NCBI GenBank assembly: GCA_025201375.1
Contig: JAIWZP010000003.1
Span: forward strand, 930,001-994,000
DNA from: Gongronella butleri
Taxonomy: Eukaryota > Mucoromycota > Mucoromycetes > Mucorales > Cunninghamellaceae
Direction of reading: 5' to 3'
Length of the DNA: 64,000 bases
This document shows, one piece after another, positions 23,447-34,454 of the stretch. The notes under the pieces are model-generated. The model did not search any database. It saw only the letters and a program-made list of their open reading frames with translations, and had not been told where the DNA came from. Position 1 is the stretch's first letter. Every line of letters begins with the position of its first letter. The translations under genes were made by a program, and so were the position numbers.

Positions 23447-26400
23447 ATGGTTCAAACTCGCAACTCAGTGAGCCAATCGCCTTCGGTTCCATCCGAGGCA
23501 TCGGTCTCTGTTCCTGCCGCTGCTCTTGAGGGCACTACGGCTGAGGAAATGCACCGCCCATCGCAAGATGGTGCGATTGCACATGATGCCCTTGTGGCAA
23601 ACCCTTGCTTTGCAGACTACTGCTGAGCCGCCCATTGAGGGTGCCTCAGTGGCAAGCGTCACTAACACTGCCGAGCAGTCTCTAGTGTCAGGGTTTTCGA
23701 GCATGGAGGTTGACGAGGATGCCACGTCGGTGGAGGATGTGGCACGAGACATGCTCGCGACGCATCAAAAGCATTTGAAGGCTTTAATGCGTCAATTGCT
23801 GTTGGCTCAGAGCCACGGTGATGAAATGGCCATAGGCCAAATCGATGCAGAGTGTGCAAAACGTCGCAAGCTCATTGAGCAGATTCAGCTCAATTTGCAA
23901 GCTCTTGTCATTTTGCATCCAGATGACGCCACATCGACCTCCATCGGGGGTCAATCAGCGCACACATCGTCTGGTAGTGTGACGACGTCCACGGAAGGGG
24001 TGGTTACCCCAAAGCAGCAATATCGTTTGCCCACTGACACGCCTTTGTTGCGTTTTCCTTGGCATAGTGCTGTTTCTCCATCCGGAAAACAAGTCACCAT
24101 TTATCATTCGGTCGAGGATTGGATGCGTGAGCTTGAGGTTGTCATCGCACGCGCAGGCTTGAACCTGGACCTGGTGTGGCATAGCCAAGTGCTCTACACA
24201 GCTTTCACACAGGCCCAACGCGATCAATATAAGGCTCGTGTCCAAGACCAACCCATAAAGTCTTGGGAAAAGGATGTCAAACCGATCCTCCTCGAACTAT
24301 TCGGGCACGCTGCCACGTCATTGCGTTACGCCCAAATGCTAGACCGCGCAAAAATCGGCAAAAAGCAACATTTGCTCGAATATTTGCACTATTACCGTGA
24401 TCTTGCGGAAAAGGCGAACAAACTCAATGATGATCATCTTGGTTTGCGCTTTGTTGCATCATTGAAGGCCAATCGTGAGCTTTTTGACACATTTTCGCGC
24501 AAGTTTTCGCGTCGCGGTGCTAGCAACCAACCACCATCCTTTTTGGAGGTCGCGCAGGCAGCCCAAGATGAGGCCAAGGGATACTTTTATCAAGAGATCT
24601 ATCACGATGGCCAATCTTTCGATGACAAGCACAAAATCCCGGCGGATCAAGTGCAACAACAAGGCTCTTCTCAATCGGCACCTGGCGGTGGCAAGGCGGC
24701 CAAAAAGAAGAATAAGCAGCCCAATTCCGGGCAACAGTCATCTCCCTCATCCGGCCAGTCCGGCAACAATGGCAATGGTGCTCCGTATCATGCCAAGCCC
24801 AAGGACCAAAACCAATTTGTACCTCGCCAGCAATGGCAAAAGACTGGTCAGCAGGTGGTGCACGCCAAGAAGGCTCAGTTCAACAAGCAGCCCTCCGCGG
24901 CGACGCAAACTTGCAAGCATTGCTTGCGCACGGCGCCAGCCAATTTCGATATGGCGACACACGTTTGTGACGCCATGCGTGCGACGCCACCTGCAACCCA
25001 TCACCATCCTTCGCCTCACCGCAAATTAGACAATCGCGCCCCCACCGCACGTGCCGCGAACGTCCACCATGGCTCGGACCTCACAGGCCACTCGTTTGTT
25101 GACGAGTTTGCCGGCAGTTCCAACGCTGACGCCGATGACATGGAAGTGGATTATGAGTATTGTAAGGAAAATACGATTGTGTCTCGAATGGCACACATAA
25201 AAAAAAAAAAAGAGGAGAAGGTTACGCCTAACAAACATTCCCCCAATTCCTTTTTTTTGTACACGGCTGTGACACTCCAGGACTTTGACGAATTATACGC
25301 TTTTGTCGACCCCGGTGCGTCTGACTCAATGCTCACTCCCGAGTATTGTACCAAAAATAAAATAAAAATCTATCCTCGCGATGGTTTTGTACAAACAGCT
25401 GTTGAAGACGTGTTGGTTCCCAGAGTCGGTGTCACAGAGCCTATAAAAATCACAAATGGGGACAAATCGGTGATACACCGCTTTGAAGTGATGCAAATGC
25501 CTGGTGACACGATCTCTATCGGTTTGGACATCATGTCTGATCTGGGCATAGGCGTGTTTGGCCTGCAAGCCGCACACAATTCCCGGAAAAAATTAAAAGG
25601 AGTGATTCATGCACCTGACAATGACTCAGTCATGTGTGATGCAGAGCCTCCTGCAGTGGCAAATCACTCTCCAGTGGGCACACCCGAGGAGCGTGAAAAA
25701 TTGATGGCTGCCATCCAGCCTTTAATTGATGCTAATCAGGCAATCCCTAAGTCGGAATTTTGTCAATTGCCTGGAGCGCTCATTGAGCTTCCTACTCCAC
25801 CTGGCAAAACGGCTTACCGCCGACAATACAGCATTCCCTTTGCTCTGCAACCTGAGCTTGATAAAGCTGTGGCTCAATGGCTGGATGATGGTGTGATCCG
25901 TGAGGTACACCCGGTCAACGTCGAATGGAATTCGCCCATCGTTTTTGCGCCTAAACGCTCGCCAGATGGAACTCGCAAATACCGTCCATGCCTTGATCCA
26001 CGTCACCTCAATGTGTTACTACCTGACAATCGCTTTCCAATCCCTCGTCCTCGTGATATTCACGAAGCATTGGCCAGAAAGTCGGTTTTTTCGTTAGCAG
26101 ATTTATCCTCTGCTTTTCATCGCTTTCCTATTAAAAAGGAGCACCAGGTGAAGACGAGCTTTGAACATCGAGGTCGTCAATTCTGCTTTCAGTCTTGTCC
26201 TTTTGGGATTAAATCCGCGGCACAGACTTTTCAGGCTGTAATGTCGAATTTGTTCCGCAATTTGGACTTTGTTGTCTGCTACATTGATGATATTATCATC
26301 CACAGCAACTCCCTGGAGGAGCACGCTGAACATATTCGCATTGTGCTTCAATTGCTGAACGATGGCAACCTCATTTTGCAACCTTCCAAATGTTTTTGGG

Positions 26401-28735
26401 CACATAGCAAAGTGACCGTGCTCGGCTTTGACATCTCTCGAGATGGCATCGCAATTGATCGCAATAAGCTGATTAATTTTACTGCGTGGCCCGTACCTAC
26501 CACAGGTCGCCAAGTCATGCAATTTTTGGGATTTGTGAATTTTTTTCGAAATCACCTCGTTAGCCTGTCACGGCTTACTTTTTCCCTTGACCAGTTGCGT
26601 TACGTCAAAGACGTCCGTCCACACTGGACCGAGCAACATAGTCGCGATTTTGCAAAGTTGAAGCAACTTTTAACAGACGCTCCCGTTTTGTCTTTTCCAG
26701 ACTTTTCTCGTCGCTTTTATTTAGCAACAGACGCGAGTGCTGTTGGCCTAGGTGCCATGTTGTATCAATTGGATCCTAAGGAGCCAGAAAATAAGAGCAA
26801 GCGACGCTTTATTTGCTTTGCTGCCCGCTCTTTATCAAAATCTGAACGAAATTACAGTTGCTCCAAGCGAGAGCTCCTTGGATGCCTTTGGGCCATGGTC
26901 AAATTCAGGCGATATCTGTGGGGCAACCCATTCACGCTCTTGACAGACCATAAAGCCTTAACCTACTTGCACACACAAGATGAATTGTCGCCAATGATGT
27001 CAAATTGGCTCGAAACAATACTTGACTTTCGTTTTGAAATTATTCATTTGCCCGGTTTGGACAATGTCATTCCTGACCATCTTTCGCGCCTTTTCCTTGA
27101 TGACTCAAAGGAGCTGGAGGGGAATAATCGCAAGCGGTCTGGCCAAAATGACATGAAAACAGACAAACCAGAAAAAAAATTGTGTGTCAAAAGTGACAAA
27201 AGTGCCGAGACGTCGTCTCCAAATCTGTCACAAAACCTCAACGTTTCACATGTACCTCTTGTGTCACACGAAAAGGATGCAATTGCAGTGAAAAAAGCAT
27301 CTGTGACCAAAAAGGGCACAAATACGGCCATTACACTTGACCTTGACGGTTTTGAGCCCCCAAACGTGGACAAAGAGGCCATTCTACGTGCAGCCCACAT
27401 CAGCGAGCATAGCTTACTAGACATGGGAGAACCTGCTACGCCAGAAATGAAGAAAAACATTCTTTTTGACCAGCATCGCAGAGGTCACTTTGGAGCTGAT
27501 GCCATGGTGCGCGCCATCAGACATCTCGGCTACAATTGGCCCCAAATACGCGAGCAGGCTAAAGAAATCACACAAGCGTGTGATGAATGCATGAAATTTG
27601 CAATCCAACGCCAAGGTTACCATCCCTTGAAGAGCGTGGAAGCGGATTTACCCGGCGATATCGCAGCCGTGGATCTTGCGGGTCCATTTTCCACCTCATA
27701 TTCCGGCAATCATTATCTTTTGTTAATGATAGACGTAAACAGCAAATTTGTTCAATTGGAAGCAATTCCAGACAAAAGTGCTTTGACTGTTGCTCAAACG
27801 CTTCTCAAACTGTTTTTACGCACAGGTTTTCCAAAAGCCTTGATGTCAGACAACGGTCGTGAATTTGTCAATGACCTAGTTGAACTGATGTGCCTAGCGC
27901 CTCTGTGGAGAAGAGACTCATCAGCGCATATCATCCACGAGCCAACGGCGTCGCTGAGCGATCCGTACAGACTACAACGCGGATGTTAGCCAAACTTGTT
28001 GACTCTCGACTCCAGGATTGGGACGAATATGTTGACAATGTCGCATATTTTTATAATTTACAGCCCCACAGCTTGACAAACAGCGCACCTTTTGACCTTT
28101 TCTTTGCAAGACGTGCAAATGGCTTGATTGACTACAACGCCAAGCACAAGGACACCATTGAATCCAATGTGTCAGTCTATGCATATGACAGAAAAAAACT
28201 AAAGGAGCGACATCGTGTGATCACGGAAGTTGTACGCCCTGCAATTGCTGCACGCCAGCGTGAGCTGCGCCAGGCAACTCAGGATCGCTTCAATTCGAAA
28301 AAGCGCATGGTACAATTCGAAATTGGCACACTTGTGGCTACGTTGAATCCATTGAAAACGCATAAATTGGAACCAAAATATCAAGGTCCATTTCGCGTTG
28401 TGGAACGGACCAAAGGTGGATCCTATGTCTTAGAGGACTTCCATTTGAATCAACGTTTACCGCGTCACTTCCCTCCAGAACAGCTAAAACATGTTTCTGA
28501 TGATCATCCCGCCTTGTCAAGCGACGTTAGGCACGAAAAATCCTATGTTGTGGAGAAAATCCATAAACATCGCGGAAATCACAAAGATGGCTATGAATAT
28601 TTTGTATCATTTGAAGGGTACGGCCCTGAAGAGAATCTTTGGCTCCCTGCAGGCAACTTTGATAAGAACAAATCCATGATTACAGCATACCATCGTGATT
28701 TATCCAAAAAGCACAAGCAAAACAGCCGTGCTTAG
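23447..28735 (+). pseudogene. Retrotransposon gag-pol, interrupted by two frameshifts
   Basis: Translation should start at the ATG at 23447 (MVQTRNSVSQ), but that frame stops at 23624-23626; gag continues in another frame that overlaps it from 23526 and runs to 27989. Landmarks in order are: gag with a C-x2-C...H-x-C cluster near 24910-24970 instead of a standard zinc knuckle; protease FVDPGASD (about 25303); reverse transcriptase with FSLADLSSAF and YIDD; RNase H with LATDASAVGLGAML; an integrase H2C2 finger and SDNGREF. Near 27880 the frame breaks again, and the rest of integrase plus the chromodomain (YFVSFEGYGPEENLWLP) lie in the frame 27890-28735. The second break falls inside the integrase catalytic core, so the protein as written is not functional. 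Confidence 0.85.
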
Positions 28736-29268
28736 ATGCGCACATACCACAAAGGTGGCAAGGGCACGACTAACTGTCAAGGCCAGCCAAATTTTTATTT
28801 ATTGTAAATAAAAAAAAAAAAAAAGTGGTTGTTAGCATACATTTTATGCATTTTCTCTCAATTGGTGACCCTTACGGCTACAATTACACTGATGCTGACA
28901 CACTCGCATCTAGGGTGCCAGGGATTTCCACATGTATAGCAATTAATCATTGAGACTATCTGTACAAGTGCAAAAAGAGGAACCAAAAAGAAAAAATCTC
29001 CTCGGTTCACCTTATTTTTTATTGTTGTTGTTTCACACGTTGGTATCAAAGTGCCTTCTTGTCACACGTAGAGTCTGATCAACTCCTCCTTGACATGTTG
29101 CACATCGATCCATCGCTGCCCATTTTGCATTGAAGCCAAAAAACTTCGTATTTTGCTTCTTCTTAATTATTTACGCGCAGTGAGCGTCTAAATTCATGCA
29201 AGTGCACATGCATCTTTATTTTATACATCTCATCTTATCTTGCTGGCTGCTCAGTGCAGATTCAGCCT

Positions 29269-29280
29269 GGTAGGGGGCAA
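29269..29280 (+). other. Polypurine tract of the retrotransposon
   Basis: GGTAGGGGGCAA directly precedes the right LTR, where plus-strand DNA synthesis would be primed. One T and one C interrupt the purines. Confidence 0.6.
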
Positions 29281-29569
29281 TGTGAACAACGAGAACAATG
29301 AGCTCAATCAGCCAGGCACGCCAATTGTGGGGTGCTAGGCGCGTCAATGCACATTGTGTGCATTGTGGACAGGGCGCCGCACCAACGTGCCTAGCGCTTG
29401 AGCTCAGACCGAGCTGAGAGTCCGGTGTCGGCCGGTGAATCTGCCACACACCCATTTTTTCGCCTATAAAATCCCACCTTGTTTAGATTTCCCCTTTTCC
29501 TTTTCTTTTCACTCTGTTTTCAGATTAAAAAAACCCTATCTTTTGTCTCACTTATTCGCAAAGTTTACA
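29281..29569 (+). repeat. Right LTR
   Basis: The 289-bp repeat is identical to the left LTR and is followed by the target duplication AGCTG at 29570-29574. Confidence 0.92.
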
Positions 29570-29850
29570 AGCTGCAGGCTGGTGCAATGAGCACCGATGC
29601 AAAAAGTTAAAACCCAAGCTACGTAGCGCACTGCAAGTCATCCCATTAGATGTTTTGCCCCCCTGTTCGTTAGTAAATCTAAAGTAAAAATCATAGGTCG
29701 ACTAGGCCGTTCTCGAGCAAATCGACATTTCAGAAATTGTCGTAAAAAGCTGTTTTCTCTGTCAGTTTTGATCAGATCATTGCAAAATTTGTTTCATTCG
29801 ACGGAGATTCAGCAGCTGCATTTGACACGTTACTGTAAGAGCAGCATGAG

Positions 29851-30319
29851 AGGGATGTTAAATCGAGAATCTCGCTCGAAAATCTCGAGGGTTCGAGACG
29901 AGATCGAGACGATCGAGACGACCTGAATCTCGCTCGTCTCGATCGACAAGAAAGTAAAATCTCGCTCGTCTCGCTCGAATCTCGAACAAAAAAAATTAAG
30001 TTAGGTGTAATGTTTCATCATGTAGTATTTTACATTAGTTGTGTGGTGCAATGGGAAAAAGCTCTGTCTTGGCACTCAGGATGTGAAAGGATCAACTCTT
30101 GTCTTTGTGTCGACTTTTTTTGGTGGATTTTTTCACCCCACCAGACAAAGTTTTGAAGAAAAATGCTCGAGTTTTGTCATGTGACATTCTCGAATCTCGC
30201 TCGAATCTCGCTCGATCTCGACCAGGAGAATCTCGATCGAGATCGAGATGACCCAAAATTTTGTTGAGACGAGACGAGACAAGGTGAATCTCGTCTCGCT
30301 CGCTCGAATTAACAACCCT
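29851..30319. mobile_element. CTCG-rich foldback element (non-autonomous, hAT-like ends)
   Basis: The outer ends are inverted: AGGGATGTTAAATCGAG at the left and, read on the other strand, AGGGTTGTTAATTCGAG at the right. Inside each end lie dense runs of TCTCG, CTCGA and GAGACGAG words that can fold on each other. No transposase is encoded. No target duplication could be recognised, so the transposon class is a guess from the shape of the ends. The middle holds a tRNA-like stretch. Confidence 0.6.
30037..30121 (+). pseudogene. tRNA-like sequence with A box, B box and T run
   Basis: TGGTGCAATGG at 30044-30054 fits the Pol III A-box consensus, and GATCAACTC at 30090-30098 fits the B-box consensus, 46 bases apart as in an intronless tRNA gene. 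A T run follows at 30114-30121. The putative anticodon stem (GTCTT with AGGAT) pairs fully and most of the T stem pairs, but the acceptor stem does not, and U33 is missing. It looks like a decayed tRNA or a tRNA-derived SINE head. Confidence 0.35.
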
Positions 30320-30680
30320 ATTTGCAAACGTGCAAGTTTGTTCGTCGTCGGGCGGCAAGTAAGCAATCCAAAAATGACACCCAGGTGTGTCTCTTTCGAT
30401 TGATGCCATTTTCACGACGATCCACAAAATATTTTGAGACCCTGTGCTACGTAAATTAGTGAAAAAAGCGCCTTTTTTTTGATTCATCATCTGCACAGGG
30501 ACCAAGCCGACCTCCGATTTTTAAGAGTTGGTATGAAATGGACGTTCAAAAATAATCTAATGCATAAGTTTGGAAAGGCGACACAACCCTGGTTTATGGC
30601 CTTTAAGACTAGAATAGTATATTTGTAAAAATCAGGCGAAAATTGTCAGCTTTTTAAAATTGTCGACAACAACAGCCTAA

Positions 30681-31255
30681 ACATCCATTGGTTTTTATTG
30701 TTTCTTTATGAATTGACGTGCCAAAATTACATAATGGCTACTGTACATCTGTACTGAGTATGATATCATACTTTTGTGTCAAAGCTTTGCACGCAATCTT
30801 GTATGATGCGGAGATTACAGTATCATACCGTAGTTTCATAGATTCATACTGTACGCTTCTTTGTTGTGATGCCTTGATTCTTGCGCGTCTTGCGGCACTG
30901 CAGTACTGGACGTATGATACAGTACCATACACTGATGACCTGGTTGGCACGCTGGGCAAGTGTTTTATTTTTTAGTTCATGCGAAAAGCAAATAAAAGAG
31001 ACTTGGAATTGCATTTGATCTTTTCAAAAATATCGTGCACAAAGATTCACCAAAAAAAGAGGACGCGGAGGCCAAGCGTGCTTTGAAATTTTAGCTTTTT
31101 TTATCGCTCTCCTTTTTTTTTTTTTTTTAACCTCCTCTTTCGTTTTACTTTCTCTTTGTTGCTGCTCATAGGCGTCCCTTTTTCATTTTTTTTCTTCTTA
31201 CGTCATTCGTTTGCTTCTTTTTCCCATTCTATCCCGTATACCCGTGCTCCCTTTG
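30681..31255. other. Intergenic region upstream of the F-box gene
   Basis: The left half is rich in TATGATA/ACTGTA words, including the perfect palindrome GTATGATATCATAC near 30757-30770. The right half is a C/T-rich leader before the ATG at 31256. No gene is supported. Confidence 0.5.
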
Positions 31256-33064
31256 ATGCTGCCGCCCGAGCTGTGGGCTCTCGTGTTGGATTCGGTGGTC
31301 AAGGCGAGCGACCTTTTTCAGGTGTCGCTTGTCAATCGTCAGTTCCATAGCCTCGTCACGACGTGCATGTACAACACGGTTCATTTGTATGGCGAAGAGC
31401 AGCTGGAGCTGTTTGTTCGCGCACTACAAGACGCGCGCGATGACTATCTTGGGAATTTGGTGCGGCGCGTGTTTCTCTACGACAGGGCCATATTGAGCTG
31501 CAGCGCGCTTGGCGTGCTTCCGCGGCTGACACCGAATTTGCGCTTTATCGATTGCCCCGCTGGGCACGACACGCGGCCGCAGGAAGAACTGTTCCCACAA
31601 GGTTTGCTGTGGTCACAGCTGGAGAAGCTGCCACTGTGGATGAACATTGTGGACTGGATCCCCCGACAACTGTCGTCACTGGAGTGTGGTGCAGCGAGCA
31701 TTTACGTCCTGGCGCAGCAATTTGCACCCATTGACACGCTCCGGGACGTGACGGTGGAGCGCACTGATTCACCTGAGGAATTTGATCGCGACAATTATTT
31801 GTTGGTGGATCTTTTGGACGCAATTCAAAAGCTTGCGCCTTTTGCCGTGCGTCTTAAAGTGCAGCCGTCGCCTTTGAGACGTCGGGAGCAAGTCGAAGAG
31901 GTACCGCCGGCCGTCAAGCAAGCCGCGACGACCGTCCGATCGCTGCATGTGGATGTTGCGCGCCTTGACCAGTGGTGGCTCAACTATTTCCATGCCAAAT
32001 ACCCGCATCTGACGTCCCTGTCGATTAACATCGTATTCAAAATGGGCCGGCGCCATTCTACGTCGCATCAGCCGTTCATGCACGTCGTCAATGCGTGTCA
32101 ACTTGAATCCTTGCATGTCAGTCTCATTTCCGCACTGCGTCAGCCAGTCGATATCCACCAGGAGCTCGGATTGCCGCCGTTGACGATCGCCGACGGGATG
32201 ATGGGCTGCGTCGCCAGCCGCGAGTCGCGCCCGATGCATGCACACTCACTCAAGCGACTCAATTGGCACTTTGACACGACATTGCCAAATGAGCAAGACC
32301 AGCGATTGCACCTGACACCATCTTTTGTCTTTGACCAACTTGTCGAGCTCTCTGTGTCGGTCGTGCCGGGCGCTGCGATCCTCTGCTGGCTGCGTACCTG
32401 CTCGCATCATCCCTCATCATGCCCCACCGTCAAAAATCAACATGCGCTACCATTGCTCAAAAAGCTGCTGCTGGATGGCCCTGCCTTTTTCACCTCGGAT
32501 TTGGACATTGCGAGCGCCGTGTCCGTGCGCATGCCCGACCTGCTTGGCCGCTTCCCACATTTGGCCGTTTTGGAGCTCAGGGGCCTGTTTGATCTTCAAC
32601 AAAACATGTCCGACGACCTCAGTGCGTTCCAGCACCGACACTTGCGCGGCATGCGCCTCTTGTATGGCACGACCATCAATGCGATCACGTTGCAAAATAT
32701 CATCTACCGCTGTCCATCCCTCGTCGACCTGTGGTTCGAGGGCATCACCATCCGTCTCTCGTTTGCCACACAGCTGCCCATCATCATTGAAGCCGCCGAC
32801 CGCGACTTTGGCCGCCTGTACACCGTGCGGATCCATTGCGATGGCGGCGTCTTGCTGGAGGTCGACCCCATCCCCTTTCAAGTCGACACCTCCACCACAT
32901 TACCACCCTCTCCTCAATACCCAAACTTTGAAGTGCAAGATCCCGCCGCGCACGCCATCGTTCTCCGCTGCCGCTCAGTCTTTCGCCATCTGGCAGAAGC
33001 CATGGACGAGTTCAATTACAATGCCTGCTCATTCAGCTTTGATGCCATCCATTCCTTTGAATAA
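31256..33064 (+). CDS. F-box protein
   Basis: A single exon of 602 residues begins MLPPELWALVLDSVVKASD and continues LFQVSLVNRQFHSLV, a clear F-box that would bind Skp1 in an SCF ubiquitin ligase. The rest shows weakly periodic leucine-rich stretches without a sharp repeat, as in many fungal F-box proteins, and presumably recruits the target. The ATG was chosen because the F-box starts immediately after it; the frame stays open to 31211 without another ATG. It converges on the PQ-loop gene with 57 bases between stop codons. The lack of introns sets it apart from most neighbours. Confidence 0.8.
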   Translation: MLPPELWALVLDSVVKASDLFQVSLVNRQFHSLVTTCMYNTVHLYGEEQLELFVRALQDARDDYLGNLVRRVFLYDRAILSCSALGVLPRLTPNLRFIDCPAGHDTRPQEELFPQGLLWSQLEKLPLWMNIVDWIPRQLSSLECGAASIYVLAQQFAPIDTLRDVTVERTDSPEEFDRDNYLLVDLLDAIQKLAPFAVRLKVQPSPLRRREQVEEVPPAVKQAATTVRSLHVDVARLDQWWLNYFHAKYPHLTSLSINIVFKMGRRHSTSHQPFMHVVNACQLESLHVSLISALRQPVDIHQELGLPPLTIADGMMGCVASRESRPMHAHSLKRLNWHFDTTLPNEQDQRLHLTPSFVFDQLVELSVSVVPGAAILCWLRTCSHHPSSCPTVKNQHALPLLKKLLLDGPAFFTSDLDIASAVSVRMPDLLGRFPHLAVLELRGLFDLQQNMSDDLSAFQHRHLRGMRLLYGTTINAITLQNIIYRCPSLVDLWFEGITIRLSFATQLPIIIEAADRDFGRLYTVRIHCDGGVLLEVDPIPFQVDTSTTLPPSPQYPNFEVQDPAAHAIVLRCRSVFRHLAEAMDEFNYNACSFSFDAIHSFE

Positions 33065-33121
33065 AATCGCTTAAAAGAGCAAAACGAGGGGGGTGACGAG
33101 CTTTTAATTATGAAGCTTTTT

Positions 33122-34454
33122 CTATTCGAGAGATTTGACATGAGAGTGGCGGTACATGTAAAATTGGAAGAAGATCTGCAAAAAAGAGAAAAAAAAAAAA
33201 GAGAAGCAAAAATAAGCAAAAGGCCCTTTTTTTTTCATGCGCCCATTGTGTGCTTACAGTGAAATCAAAGAACAAGGTGCCTCCAGATCCAAGCAGCCAT
33301 GGGTAGTTGATCAGCAGGAACGTGCGATCCATGGATTTGCACAGCACGGACTAAAAAAAAAAGAAGGTTTAGTATTTTTTCTTTCGCGTCAATTTGTTTT
33401 AAAACAAGCTTACCAAGCAGTATGTGACATTGCCCACGACGCTAAACACAAACATGAAGATGCTCAAGCCTTCCACAGACTCGGTGCGGAAATTTTGCAT
33501 AATTTGGGGTATACCTAAACGAAAAAAAAGGCGTGTTAGTCTGTTTTGTCCCATCCGTGTCGCTATTTTTCTCTTCCCCCCCTTCCAACGTACGGCTTGT
33601 GCAATAGAGGATGGCGCTAGCCCAGCCCAGTGTCTGCGACAAAAGGTGCCACTGGCTGAGATCGACCTTGTTCTTGGCACCGGGCCAGAAAAAGTACAAG
33701 GCAGAGATGCCAAGTAGAAAGACCCACAGCAGGACGCTCGAAATGATGAACCAGCGGGTGATGCGGCGCGTGTATTCCGATGTGGTGGGCTTTTGGTAGG
33801 CATTGGCATTGGCGAGCAGGGGCTGGCGCTCGCTGTCCGACGACGCCTGGGTATCATAGACGGTCTCATCGTCCGCCGTGCTGTCAATTGACTCGGTGCC
33901 ATAGAGGCGAGGATATACGTAGCGGTAATAGCCCACTTGGCTCATCAACACACCATCGGCAAACAGATAATAAACAGCAAGCAGCAGCTAAAAAAAAAAA
34001 AGGGGGGGAATGGAAAAACAAGTCAGTCACCAGGTAATTGCATTGCATGGCCAAGCCATCCCTCCTTTCTTGGATGAATAGAAAAGTCGGAGGACCCATT
34101 CATCCAAGGAAAAAGATGAACCCAAGGCAATTGAGCCAAAAGTGTGAGTGCCAAAGCTTACCATGGTGACCAGCAGGTGCTCAAGAATGGCGCCCACAAG
34201 ATTGAAAATGTCACCAAAGATCCAAAGCCATAAAAAGCGAGCAGACACACCGTCTGTGTTTTTGCGCGTGTAATTTTCGTACAATTGCCTGTTTAAAGCA
34301 ACAAAATGGCATGTGGGTGAGGCTGTTTTGCGGGCGTGTATTTTTTAAAAAAAAAAAAAAAAAAAAGGACAACTTACGGTGTAAAGACGATAAGCCAGCA
34401 GACGATACTCAGGTAACCAAATGCCTGTGATAAGAATTGTTGCTCCTCTTCCAT
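33122..34454 (-). CDS. PQ-loop repeat transporter (Ypq/PQLC2-like)
   Basis: Six exons on the minus strand (34454-34378, 34288-34162, 33987-33594, 33514-33414, 33350-33258, 33175-33122) encode 281 residues. Two PQ-loops are visible: FTPQLYENYTRKNTDGVS near residue 24 and SRIPQIMQNFRTESVEGLS in the second half, each with flanking hydrophobic helices; about seven membrane segments can be drawn. A polar, acidic linker with DETVYDTQASS lies between the two halves. The closest known group is yeast Ypq1-3 and animal PQLC2, which export cationic amino acids from the vacuole or lysosome. The localisation and substrate are inferred from that similarity. Confidence 0.88.

Larger units (their letters stand above)
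22900..29569 (+). mobile_element. Ty3/gypsy LTR retrotransposon with chromodomain (chromovirus)
   Basis: A 6,670-bp element is bounded by two 289-bp LTRs that read the same base for base and start TGTGAACAAC and end GTTTACA. A 5-bp target duplication, AGCTG, flanks it (22895-22899 and 29570-29574). A polypurine tract precedes the right LTR. No clear tRNA primer-binding site follows the left LTR (the sequence begins TTTTTTTAAGTG), so priming is unclear. The internal region encodes gag, protease, reverse transcriptase, RNase H, integrase and a C-terminal chromodomain in that order. Identical LTRs point to a recent insertion, yet the coding region is broken in two places. Confidence 0.92.
29570..30680 (+). 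repeat. Dispersed repeat family 2, right part of the split copy
   Basis: This resumes the repeat interrupted at 22899. GGCTGGTGCAATGAGCACCGAT, CCCAAGCTAC and CCCTGTTCGTTAG align with 53060-53190 of the unbroken copy, and TTTTAAAATTGTCGACAAC near 30650 aligns with 53815-53835. A 469-bp foldback element (29851-30319) is inserted within it and has no counterpart at 53370-53480. The right boundary is approximate. Confidence 0.65.

Noticed and set aside
32325..33074. A 249-codon plus-strand frame inside the F-box gene
   Set aside because: Shifted frame of the F-box protein, rich in Ser/Cys/Arg with no known domain.
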